This document shows, in pieces, positions 13,221-23,784 of a DNA stretch of 64,000 bases. A model generated the notes under the pieces. The model had not been told where the DNA came from. It saw only the letters and a program-made list of their open reading frames with translations, and did no database searches. The stretch is from NCBI GenBank assembly GCA_021432605.1, contig MU271145.1, positions 1,798,001-1,862,000 on the forward strand. The letters are read 5' to 3'. This DNA is from Coniochaeta sp. PMI_546 (taxonomy: Eukaryota > Ascomycota > Sordariomycetes > Coniochaetales > Coniochaetaceae). The translations under genes and the position numbers were made by a program. Each line of letters begins with the position of its first letter. Position 1 is the first letter of the stretch.

Positions 13221-13707
13221 GCCAAGAGAAAGGCCGCACCGCGATGGGATAAAGACGCGTAGTGAGTAGTATAAGTGTCTGTCTTGTGTGTCGTAGTGTT
13301 GTGGGATATGATATGCCGGAGCCAGCTACAGCTCACAGGTTATACAGGACAAGCGAGCAGCATCGCAGTGCCGGTGGAGTGTTGGAGAACAACTTCAAGA
13401 ATGGAGTAAGCAGCGAAGGGATGTTCTGACAGGGCGGCGGACGGGAGTTTAGACTCCATAAATACAAAGTCAAAAAAAAAAATAGGAAGCCAAGAAGTCC
13501 CAAGACAGCAGACCAGGATGCAGGAAAAGGAAGGGTCGATTAGCGCCACCCTCCGTGGAGGTTTTTCTATCAAATACTGTGGAGCAGTCGTAACTAAGGT
13601 ACTCCGAACGTACCGACTGCAGTCCGCCGGAACATGACGGCTCCAACTCCGGATGACGGGGACGACTTCCAGTTGTGCGAGACCTACACGTACAAGACTG
13701 ACTTGGC
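13221..13707. promoter_or_regulatory. Three candidate PacC sites upstream of nha1
   Basis: The hexamer GCCAAG, which fits the PacC consensus GCCARG, occurs at 13221-13226, 13489-13494 and, in reverse orientation, 13702-13707. All lie within about 760 bp of the nha1 ATG. Roughly one such hexamer per kilobase is expected by chance, so the enrichment is mild. The idea that pH signalling controls this antiporter is inference. Confidence 0.25.
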
Positions 13708-15158
13708 AATCTCTGGTGCAAGACCGAGAGCGAGATTGATACAACGATCACGACAATTGGCACATGTGACTGTGTCAGGCGTGGGTTTGAGAACACAGAT
13801 GCAAGCAGCTGGGATGCACATATGTGCTCAAGTGCGCTCAAGTTGCTTCTAAGTACGCGCTGGGCATGTCTTCACTCGGCCATTACGTTTTGTGGTACCT
13901 AAGTGAGCTTGTAACGCAGATGCAATGCGTACGAGGCACAAAGCTTCGCTCCCACACGGGCATCTGAGTCCGCAGGTTGTTGATCGTGGAGAAATTGCAC
14001 AAGAGATGTGAGCGGCGTCGTTGTTAGATCTTATCTCTACTATCTTAAGCGAGTACTTCCCAAGTACTTGGTATGGGCACTTTGCGGCCGAGCGGCGGTT
14101 CCATCTTCTACCTCTAGAGGAACTGTGACAGAACCTGGGATCGGTCTTTGCCGGGGCCATGACATACTGGTAACGAATCCGAGACAGTGCCAATTGGCGT
14201 TGGTGAACCAGGAACACAATGCATCTCTTCCTCCAAACCACTGAAGGATGCTGGTGCTCGGTCGGTTTCGGAGACTGCGCTGCTAATCGATGATTGTATG
14301 TCGTGTTGTGGTTATAATTGCGGTTGCGGCGAGCCTCTCTTGGTGGCTGCGTCGCGACGTCACATAACTGGCTCTCGAGGTAACGATAAGTGTTTCTCTC
14401 TCGTTTACTGGCCTCCTGCAGGCTCGGCACCTTGGCAATTCGTTCTAATTCGAAGGCGCCCGCAGACTTTTCGGTCCTGGTTTACCAATTGAGGTTTTGT
14501 CCTTAGATTCACGGCATGTTATCGAGACTTCGTCGCTAAGGAGGTTTGTTGTGGTCAACGCGAATATCTTGTTGAGGAAACTCCATGCGACGTGATATGG
14601 GGACCCCCATTGCTACACTCCCGCCGGCATGGCTCTGTGGTGGCTGAATTGGCCCTTCGGGACTGGTTCCGTGTTACAGGACCTCCTGCCGCTCCGGACA
14701 CCACGTGGGGGTCCCACGTCACCGTCCGGCGGTCATGTGCCGGCCACCGTGGTTGACAGAGCCTCCTCTCTCACCGACTCCCACGGACCGGACCCTGGAT
14801 CTTAGGCTAACTGCCTGTGTCACCGAGTGCCAGCGCATATTACTGGACCGAGAGGCGACACAGTTGCCGGATTCAACCACCTGCATCCTTTGCTAACTCT
14901 GTGGCCAGCCCTTGGTGGAAGCAATTGTTGAAAGCATGCAGATGAGCCCAACGCACACTGCTCCAGAGCGCTCTACCCCTGTTTTGCGGTTCATGCTTTT
15001 GTTGCTGTTTGTATGGGTCCACCACCGTGCATCGAACGTTTGAGTACCAGCGCTGGCCTTAACCTTGATCGCCTGTGCTGTGGTATACCGCAGTACTCGG
15101 GTGAAGTGTGTGAGAATCGAAGTTTACTTACCTAAGCTATGACTTGTACGTAGTGTAA

Positions 15159-15184
15159 AGTACCTTATCTTACGTTAAGGTACT
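15159..15184. repeat. Inverted repeat with AGTACCTTA/TAAGGTACT arms
   Basis: AGTACCTTA (15159-15167) is the exact reverse complement of TAAGGTACT (15176-15184), giving a 9-bp stem with an 8-nt loop, about 200 bp before the pif1 start. It belongs to the same GGTACC-like motif group as 9254-9279 and 55130-55158. Confidence 0.55.
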
Positions 15185-15379
15185 ATTAGATGATAGGAAA
15201 GCAAGGAGCTTCAACTGGCGGCGACCTGTGAGAGGTGGGGCCGTGCACTGCGATCCTTGAACGCGACGGCGGAACTTTGGTGAACGCGCTCAAGCGTGAC
15301 TTCCCCAAATGCGTAATGGCCTCGATGTTGTGACCATTCGGTACATTCAACCACTCAATTACACCAAAATATACGCTAC

Positions 15380-18106
15380 ATGTCGACTGGATTATCTGGG
15401 ATTTACAGTCGACTCGCCCTTCGAACCAGAGCACCTCGACCAGACACAGAGCACTGGACCAAGGTCCGCGCTCATGTCCACGATCTTGCCTTCACGTCGG
15501 CTTCTCCTCAAGCAGTCGCAATGCTTAAAACAGCACATAGCAAGTTCGTGGCCGACAAGCCTTCCGTGCCTCCTACGAAGCAGCCACTCGCAAAAGTACT
15601 GTTTCCATCCAGCAGTCCGAGTGCTAGCCAAAATGGACACATTGAGCAGCACTTCAAAAAACCGCCATACTCCTTGTTCAAGTCTCAGCCCTTCAGCCAG
15701 CCAAACAAGACAGAAGCACCTCTGAGGCAACGGTCCCCCAACATCAGTCGCCCCTCGGCTCAATATGCTCTTCCTTCAGCCGCTGTTGTGAAAACAGGCC
15801 AAGCGAAGTTTGCATCGTTATACAGCCAGAGCTCGTTCCAAGATACCAACAATATCATTGACTTGGTAGACGACGATAAACATGACTTGTCACGTGGAGG
15901 AGAGAATTCCAGATACATAGCCGGCGTTCTAATCAACGACGACGACTTCGATGATGATGACGATCTCGACATCGATATCCCTCTCGCTAGCCTACCATCT
16001 TTGCCTCAACAACCCAGAAGGGACACTGTGAGCCGCAATGACCCTCCACCGCCGACCCTCACGAGTACACTTTCGTGGTCTCAGTCCTCTCCTTCACACC
16101 ACGCGCCCCGTCAGCAACACCCACCTCAGCAGAATGGTGGGATGAGAGCCGGCAAGCGGGGGGTTCCAGACCATGAATCGTCCCCGGTTCATCAAGCCAA
16201 GAAGCGGACACTGCCCAAGGACTTTTTGTCGAGAAAGCATGGTCAAGAGGAGGAGGAAACTGTGGTTTCAAAGAATAGCTCTACCACAACCAAGGAGGCA
16301 ATGTGGAATGCAACTGCCAGTGCCGTGAAGGCCCAGAAGAAGCAGTTGAAGACCCAGCAACGAAAGCCGTTCGAAAATCCTGCCGAGAAAGTCAAGACAC
16401 CGCCGGTTCAAGCACCAACAAAATTCCACGGGCCGAAAGCGGCAGCTATCTCCCTGAGCAAGGAGCAGCAGCATGTGAGGGAACTGGTGGTGGAAAGAGG
16501 CCAAAGCGTCTTCTTCACTGGTCCTGCTGGAACAGGTAAATCGGTTCTGATGCGAGCCATTATCCAGGACTTGAAGCGGAAACACGCGAGGGATCCGGAA
16601 AGAATCGCGGTTACGGCCTCGACGGGCCTGGCCGCGTGCAACATTGGGGGCATGACCCTGCACAGCTTTTCGGGCATCGGGCTAGGGAAAGAAGACGTCG
16701 CGACACTGGTCAAAAAGATTCGTCGTAATCCCAAGGCCAAGAATAGGTGGCTGCGAACAAAGACTCTTATTATGGATGAGGTGTCTATGGTTGATGGCGA
16801 CCTGTTTGACAAGCTGTCACAGATAGGCAGGACCATCCGCAACAACGGTCGACCATGGGGTGGCATTCAACTTGTGATCACGGGTGACTTCTTCCAATTA
16901 CCCCCGGTTCCGGAGAGCAAGCAAAGCCAAGCCAAATTCGCTTTCGAGGCTGCCACGTGGAGCACCTCGATTGACCATACAATTGGTTTGACCGAAGTGT
17001 TCCGTCAACGAGACCCAGGTTAGTACCTACGAAAGTCTGATGGTGAAGATATCGACAGTGTATCCTGACAAGTTTGACAGTGTTTGCACAGATGCTGAAT
17101 GAGATGCGTCTCGGCCGTATCAGCGAGGAGACAGTCAGGAATTTCAGGGGCTTAAGCAGGCCACTTGAGTTCGACGACGGTCTCGAGGTAACCGAACTGT
17201 GAGTCCACTGTCTAAACATCTATTGGCGTTGATTGCTTATTCTTGCCAAGGTTTCCGACGAGAGCGGAAGTCGACAGCTCTAACGAGCGGCGGCTCAGAG
17301 CCCTCCCCGGTAAATCATATCGATTTGATGCGCACGATATTGGCGACCAAGCTGTGCGGGAGAAGCTTCTGCAAAACATGATGGCACCCAAGAGCCTGGA
17401 ACTGAAGGTCGGGGCTCAGGTCATGCTCATCAAGAACCTTGATGAAACTCTTGTCAACGGCTCCCTCGGCACCGTCATCAAGTTTATGAATGAGACCACC
17501 TTCGAGATCACAGGCGGCATAGATGGCTACGGTTCAGATGTGGATGCCGACGCGAAAGTCAAGAAGAGGATCAAAGCCTTTGGTCGGGAGCTTGAACGAA
17601 GCACTTCGTCGAGCGGCGACAACACGGAATACCCCCTTGTGAGGTTCCACGCCGTGGACGGCACGGAGAGGGTCCTCTTGATGGTGCCGGAAGAGTGGAA
17701 GGTGGAGCTCCCGACGGGCGAAGTACAAGCCTCTCGCAAGCAGATACCTCTGATACTAGCCTGGGCCTTGTCAATCCACAAGGCTCAAGGCCAGACATTG
17801 GAGCGTGTCAAGGTCGACCTGGGCCGAATCTTCGAGAAGGGTCAAGCCTATGTCGCCCTTAGTCGAGCAACTACTCAGCAGGGTCTGCAGGTGCTCAGGT
17901 TCCAGAAGGACAAGGTGATGGCACATCCCCGAGTAGTAGGGTTCTACAACAAGCTGTACAGTGCGGACTCGGCGATCAAGAGGAAACCTGCATCGATGAG
18001 CGACTTTGTTTACAAACAGGCGTCTGGGGCTGGGTCTGGGGTTACGGTAAAGCAAGGCAATGCTGAGGATGAAGATGAAGATGCTTTGGCGGCAGCGTAC
18101 GGTTGA
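15380..18106 (+). CDS. pif1: ATP-dependent DNA helicase Pif1
   Basis: 5'-3' DNA helicase of the Pif1 family, acting in mitochondrial DNA maintenance, telomere control and G-quadruplex unwinding. Exons 15380-17018, 17081-17198 and 17251-18106 encode 870 aa; introns of 62 and 52 bp have donors GTTAGT and GTGAGT. Walker A GPAGTGKS is at residues 381-388, a motif-Ia region [21 protein letters not shown] follows, and Walker B MDEVSMVD has DE at 466-467. Later motifs include [23 protein letters not shown] and the C-terminal [17 protein letters not shown] and AYVALSRAT blocks. The first 350 or so residues are disordered, with an Asp-rich stretch near residues 190-200. The N-terminus ([20 protein letters not shown]) is Arg/Ser/Leu-rich and lacks acids, consistent with a mitochondrial presequence. 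A later ATG at 15521 could give a nuclear form; this is untested. Confidence 0.9.
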
Positions 18107-18837
18107 AAGTTTTTTGAGGAGCAATGACAGTCGCTGGGTACTTTAAGACATTAAAGCGACAACGGCGCATGGATCTGTATATTGTAGAGGTACACATGCA
18201 GAAAGGATTGTTGATGGGAAACCGGCTGTTGCAGCTTGATATAATACCAACCACATTTTCTGGTCAGACTTGTTGTCGCGTGATACGTGCCAACCAGAGG
18301 ATCAAGCTATAAGGCAGGTAACGGAGGACTGGTACAGCATGCATGCATATTGGTGAGAGCGGCGGTAGCCGTCTATGACTGTTGTGACAAAACGGAGATG
18401 GCGGAGCATGGACAATCAGCTGAGATTCCCGCACTGGTCTCCATCCCAGAAGACTGACTCTTTGGCCATAGCTATCGAGACTTTGATAAGAAGAAGAAGG
18501 ATAGCTTGATCACAAGTCGGCACTATGACTTGGGCGAACCATTATACGCATCGACTTCAAATATCTCGATTAAGGTTTGGTTATTGAAGTGGCACAAAGT
18601 ACCCTTGTATAACGGCGGACTTTTGTTCTAGCGTCCCCGAGATAAGATAACCTTAAACTTGGATCGCCATGGGCGTCTCCACATTCCTCCACACTTCCAC
18701 CTCCGGACGCGATAACCAAGAAGCAACGACACACCACTCCGCGCCCGACACACCAATATCCTATCTCTGATGGTGAACCCATGATTCTCCAGCACCCATG
18801 CGCCCGTATCCCAGGCTGATCTGGATGAACGGCGATC
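18107..18837. other. Intergenic region between pif1 and sgf73
   Basis: Holds the pif1 3' UTR and the sgf73 promoter and leader. No other gene or repeat was recognised. Confidence 0.5.
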
Positions 18838-20402
18838 ATGGCAGACCCGCGTAAAGGTTCGGATCAGCCTACTTTTCAGTCGACCAAACACGTCATCGAT
18901 GGGGACATGCTGCTAACTCCGCGCAACAGACGAGGAGGCCACGACCATCAAGGTCGCCTCGGGCAACAAGGCCAAACAGATCCGAGACGGAAATATCAAG
19001 CTCAAGAAGCCGGCGCCGAAGCACAGCAAGCCGGGCAACTGGAAGGAGGGGAGTATAGTCGATGGTTAGTGTCCGGTGCTTCGTGTGGCGCGTTGCAGAA
19101 CTCAGATTTATCGAGCGCTCTTGTCTAACACACGTGTCCCGCCCACAGCAGAAGACAAGAAATCCAGATCCGGTACTGCCAGCGCCGCCGCTGCTGCGTC
19201 GCCTGGTCCCGTCGTCAATCCCCTAGACGAAGCCGCGCGCGAGACCTTCGCCACCGGCCGACCGCTCGAGGATAGCCCAGACTTGCAGCAGTGCAAACAC
19301 TGCAAGAAGAGCATTCTCAAGACCGCGGCGAAGGAACACATAGCTGCCTGTCTCCGGATCAAGAAGGAGAAGGCGCAGCGCAAGAAGGAAGCGCGCGAGG
19401 CCAGAGAGCGAGCTCGTGAGGCCGCGAGGGAGGAGCAGGCCAAGAAAAATGGGGATGGCGGCGATGGTGGCGGGGGCGTAGCAGACGCTGCAGCGGATGA
19501 TGACAGTGACGACGATGATACCCTCGACAAGTCCGCCGGCAAGACGAATGCTGGCAAGACGACTAGCAAGAAAGTGGGAGGCAAGAAGACGGATGGTGCG
19601 GTCGGCGGGAAGAAGAGGAAGGCCGAAGGGGAGAAAAATGAGGGGCCCAAGCTGAAGAAGAAGAAGGATGAGCCGAAGCCGAAGGTTGCGAAGCCGAAAG
19701 GTGAATTACGACGGACCGCACGATGCACTGAAATGAGTTGTTTATTAACCGCTGCCGATAGGACCTGTCGATGTTGAGCGGCAATGTGGTGTCATACTGC
19801 CAAATGGACAGCCCTGCGCCCGCTCACTGACATGCAAGAGCCACTCCATGGGAGCGAAGCGAGCAGTTCCAGGACGATCACTTCCATACGACATGCTTCT
19901 TGCGGCATATCAGAAGAAGAATCAGGCCAAGCAGCAGAGTAAGTTTCTTTTTCTTTCGCGATATGGACAACACCACTAACTCCTCATAGAAGCAGCAATA
20001 GACGCCAACGCTCCCCTAGAGGAAGAAGACGACCCGAATGGCGCCACGGTCGACTCGGACGAGGAAACAGCGGCCGTCATGGCCGCACTGGCGCACTGGA
20101 ACCCACAACCCGTCATCCCGCAGCCCGTCTTCACGCCCATCAAGCGCGAGTATCAGCTTGCGCGTCTACACGAGCAACTCCAGACGGCCACCAACGGCGG
20201 ACGGCTGAACATCTTCAAAGTCGTCGGGTTCGGGGCGCAGAAGCTGCCAGACGGCCATCCGGGGCTGTATGAAGCGCTTGAAGACGCACCCGGTGAGCCG
20301 GATCCGGCAGTCATGGGTCCCTTTTCGAGACGTTCGAGCAGTTATAGTATCGCAGGAGCGCCGTCGGCGAAGAGGACGCCGTCTATCAGTGGCCGCCCTT
20401 AG
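18838..20402 (+). CDS. sgf73: SAGA complex subunit Sgf73 (ataxin-7-like, SCA7 domain)
   Basis: Anchors the histone H2B deubiquitinase module to the SAGA coactivator. Five exons, 18838-18856, 18930-19064, 19149-19700, 19762-19938 and 19990-20402, encode 431 aa. Exon 1 is only 19 nt; its donor (GTTCGG) is weak, but the downstream branch point TGCTAAC and acceptor are good. A C-X2-C...H-X3-C zinc-binding segment (QCKHCKK...EHIAAC) near residues 98-120 matches the Sgf73 zinc finger. It is followed by a long Lys/Glu-rich helical stretch and a Lys-rich tract. The SCA7 domain starts with exon 4 at about residue 236: [20 protein letters not shown], then [19 protein letters not shown]. The third intron boundary ends in CAGCAG, so two acceptors three bases apart are possible. 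The C-terminal block [18 protein letters not shown] follows. Confidence 0.88.
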
Positions 20403-23400
20403 GAGGCTGTGGCGAGAGGCGAGATCCAGACGGACCGGAGACACTTTATCACGAAAAGGGCACAGCCTCCGCATGAAGACGGTCATCAAGGTGCAGATGT
20501 TAATCTGAGAGTTCCGAGCCGACAGGGCGGTTCTTCTAAAAGGAAATTGGAAGAGGAGGGCGTGGGACCTCGGCGGAAATGGGTTAAGGGCTCGCCGGAG
20601 CTTTGGTCACGGCGTACTCCGCAGTCAACCCAAGAGGGTGGACAGGCCGCTTCTTCGCGGCATCATCCGGGCTTTATGGCGGCTCAAGCGCACCAGGCTC
20701 CCTTCTGGCGCGGACGGGGGCATCAATTGGGAAGCGGACACGGATCAGCAATAACGCAGAGTCCTCGGCACATTCGGTATGGTACTCTCGAGTATTCTTC
20801 ACCGCTCGCCCAGCAGAGCAGACATGGGTGGCCTGGACAGCCTATGGTTGCACTTGCGAGTCCTGACGCAACACTTGCGTACACTGATCTCGAAGTCGCT
20901 CGGAGTTGGCGGAGGAGGATGTCAGGGAACTTTGAAACACCGATTGATGGTTAAGCAAGGGTTTTCCTTTGCGTCCTTATATCATAGAAACGAAGGGACG
21001 GACGATGGCTACGTGGGTTTTCGACATTTACAGGGACACCAGGCATTTGGCCCTGGAGAGAAGCGGCATCATGGGATATGATACGCCATGGCACATGCTT
21101 ATAACGGTGGTTTCGTTTGTTTGAGGTTTGCAAGGCGTTTTGGAAGGCCCGGCTTATACCGTACGACTCTGCTTGAGATGCAAGCGAGCTATATATCCTC
21201 CTTACTTGGCATTGTATTTGTACCGAGTGCCCCTCATACCCTTGAATTATATCACCGAGTTGCAGTTGTACCTCCGCGCTTATCATAGAACTTCGCGCTG
21301 TGATCGCAGGAGACTGGCGCAAGCAAGGTTCGAAGGCAATAGCGAGGACACCCATTGTTTTCAAGATCATAACCTGTCCTCGTCCAAAATTGAGATGTCA
21401 ACCCCAGCAGACCTGCATGGTCAGGGCAAGGGCGCAGAGCAATTCTTGGCTGAGGTACCTTACCTTCAATACCGAATGGTGTCAACCAGTTTGTGGGGAG
21501 GTACGGATGAGAGCGTGCATCCCCGCGTGAAGGTCCAGAAAAGATGATCGCACCAACCAGTCCGCTGGAGTGTTGCTAAACTAAGGTAGGGACCATGACT
21601 TTCATTCCTCGCATTCGTGCCAGTGAGCATGGTAAATCCGTTTGTCTTGATCTCCACTCCCCTCTAGAGGTATTCACCATATACCTTAGGTACCCAATAA
21701 CCTCGTTAATCAACCCTAGAATCAGGAAGGTGCCAACAGACTTTGCTCCATAAGTCTGCTTGACAAGGGCAGAGAGCGATCTCGGGACTGCACCTACCTT
21801 AGTCCCCAAGGACTCTGTCCTGATCATCTCAGACCCATTTTGAGTATCGACAACTGGAAGGAGCAGCCTCAGAAGCCTTAAGTAGTAACTCTAACAAGGC
21901 TACAGGTCCAGGCCCTACCTGCACAGTGCTTCGGTCGTCTGCAAGGGATTTGTGTCCCTGTCCGGAGGTTGATCATGGGTGGAGTATGTCCTACGTCTGC
22001 AAGGGCTGGCAGGGCTGGCTGGGGGACGACTATAGAATACGTATCGGCCGAAACGGAAACAAGGGTCTTGTCGGCGCGGTGCAACTCCCACACGTGCGGT
22101 GGCGATCGTGCAAGCCACCCGGTCGCGCCTTCCACCTACACTACTTCAACGGCAGGATTCCGGTACAGGGTGGACAGAGGGGGGTCCACCCCACTATAGC
22201 ACTTAGGTATCAACCTGAGAGGTAACTTCGTAAGAAAGTCCAATTGATCGATCACCTTGGCGACCGTTCGGATGGAGGCAGGGCTAAATAGGGCCAAGGT
22301 AAGCCAATTTTCTTGCCAGAGACGAAGGCAGTTCGATAGGATGATCGCGAACTATGTAGTCTGGAGAAGAACGTGGTGCAAGCTTAAGGCTATAAGGTAC
22401 GTGCTGAGCGTGTTATTGAGGGTCAACAGCGCAGCGGATAGCTTCGATTGCTTGAGTTGAGTCCCATCCCCATAGCATCGTGGTTTCGGACCAATGACTA
22501 CAGTAGGGGCCGCGGTGAGATCTGGAGATTCCACGGATGATCCTGATTTTACTGCCCTACAAGGCTGCAAGGATATCACCCAAAACGTGGGATGGAAGGC
22601 GGTGCCAGTATGCATTCAGTGTTCAAGCCGCCTCATTCGTCAGCAGGGTTGTGGAGAGAACCACTTCAGAATGAGTTGAATGACCAGCATTTCTTCCTCC
22701 AACACTGCAGCTCATACAAGTTGCATCAAACAGTCGATTTGTCGAACTTTGTGTACTGTGGGCAGGCCTACCTCTAGTGTACCTGCCTTTCCCGGCAACA
22801 AGACATCTCCGACCAAGCACTGATTATAGCTGAAAGTCCCCGTGGATAACAAGGACGTACTCGGACTGATCGACACGCACAGCAGACAGCCAACAGCCAA
22901 CGACAACCACATTAGTATCAAACACACACCAGATTCACTGCACAGTATGCCAATGACTTGAGCCGATCCTAAAATTCAAAATCAAGATGATGACAAGTCC
23001 AGCACACGTGGATGGGAACGTTGGGGCTGAAGGATCAGGACCCCTGCCTCGGCGTGCATCAAAGCCCCATGCATTAGCTATCGAGTGCTTGTCCCCTGGC
23101 ATACAACCGAACCTTTTCATCCACCAAGAGTCCTGGGTTATAGTTCTCACCTGTGATATTGCGGGACTCTTGTGTCGCCCTTTGATTGACAGCACCGAGT
23201 CGCCTGTTCAGGCGAACCGTCGCGTCTATTTAGCGATTCCGCCCATGGGTGTGTACATGGACTCTCCCAGCGGTGAGGAGAGTTGAGGTGACATACAGCA
23301 GGGCGATCCTTCTGCACTACCCACACTTGTGATTCCCTCAACCGGAGTTGAGAGCCTGGGCCTAGCGGTCCTACCTCATCAGATACAAACATTAGTTCAT

Positions 23401-23784
23401 TAGAGTACACTGTCAGCATCAGATATCAAAGTCGATCTCAATGTGCGCCTGTCCCGTCAACCTGAGGCTGTGATAAAGCAATACCCAACGCAACACATTT
23501 CTGGTTCCATGTGGAATCAAGGCTTCGGTTACTCTAGAAATCAGGAAGGTAGAGACAGATGCTACCGCCTGATATCCAGCCTACCGGAGAATATCTACCA
23601 CGGCCGCCGAAGACGATTAATGGTACTTGGCTTGATGTTTGTGCTTCATCGCTCATCAAAGTGCTCTACATATCTTCTCGAGACTCACCGCTGGTCGCCA
23701 GTCTTGCAATAGTCATAATAACGGAGAGTAACGCGCCTCGCGTTACGTTTCAATAACTCGGAAACTCAATGAACCATATCGGAA
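20403..23784. other. Long intergenic region between sgf73 and the Zn2Cys6 gene
   Basis: 3.4 kb. The first few hundred bases are probably the sgf73 3' UTR. A TAGGTACC-like motif lies near 21685. Several open frames of 80-180 codons overlap on both strands, including 20409-20954 (+), but none shows a known domain or fungal splice pattern. No RNA gene was recognised. Confidence 0.4.

Larger units (their letters stand above)
12951..15379. other. Divergent promoter region of nha1 and pif1
   Basis: 2.4 kb between two divergently transcribed genes. Three PacC-type hexamers GCCAAG lie in the nha1-proximal part and are annotated separately. A GGTACC-type hairpin is at 15159-15184. A pair of complementary GGGGACCCCC-like arms lies near 14599 and 14705. 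The open frames present, the longest at 13849-14430 on the minus strand, show no domain and are probably chance. Confidence 0.45.

Noticed and set aside
13849-14430. 193-codon open frame on the minus strand
   Set aside because: No domain, odd Arg/His-rich composition, overlaps plus-strand frames, and no splice context; probably chance in a divergent promoter region.
20409-20954. 181-codon frame after the sgf73 stop
   Set aside because: Follows the end of the SCA7-protein frame directly, with Gln/His/Arg-rich random-looking translation; likely 3' UTR.
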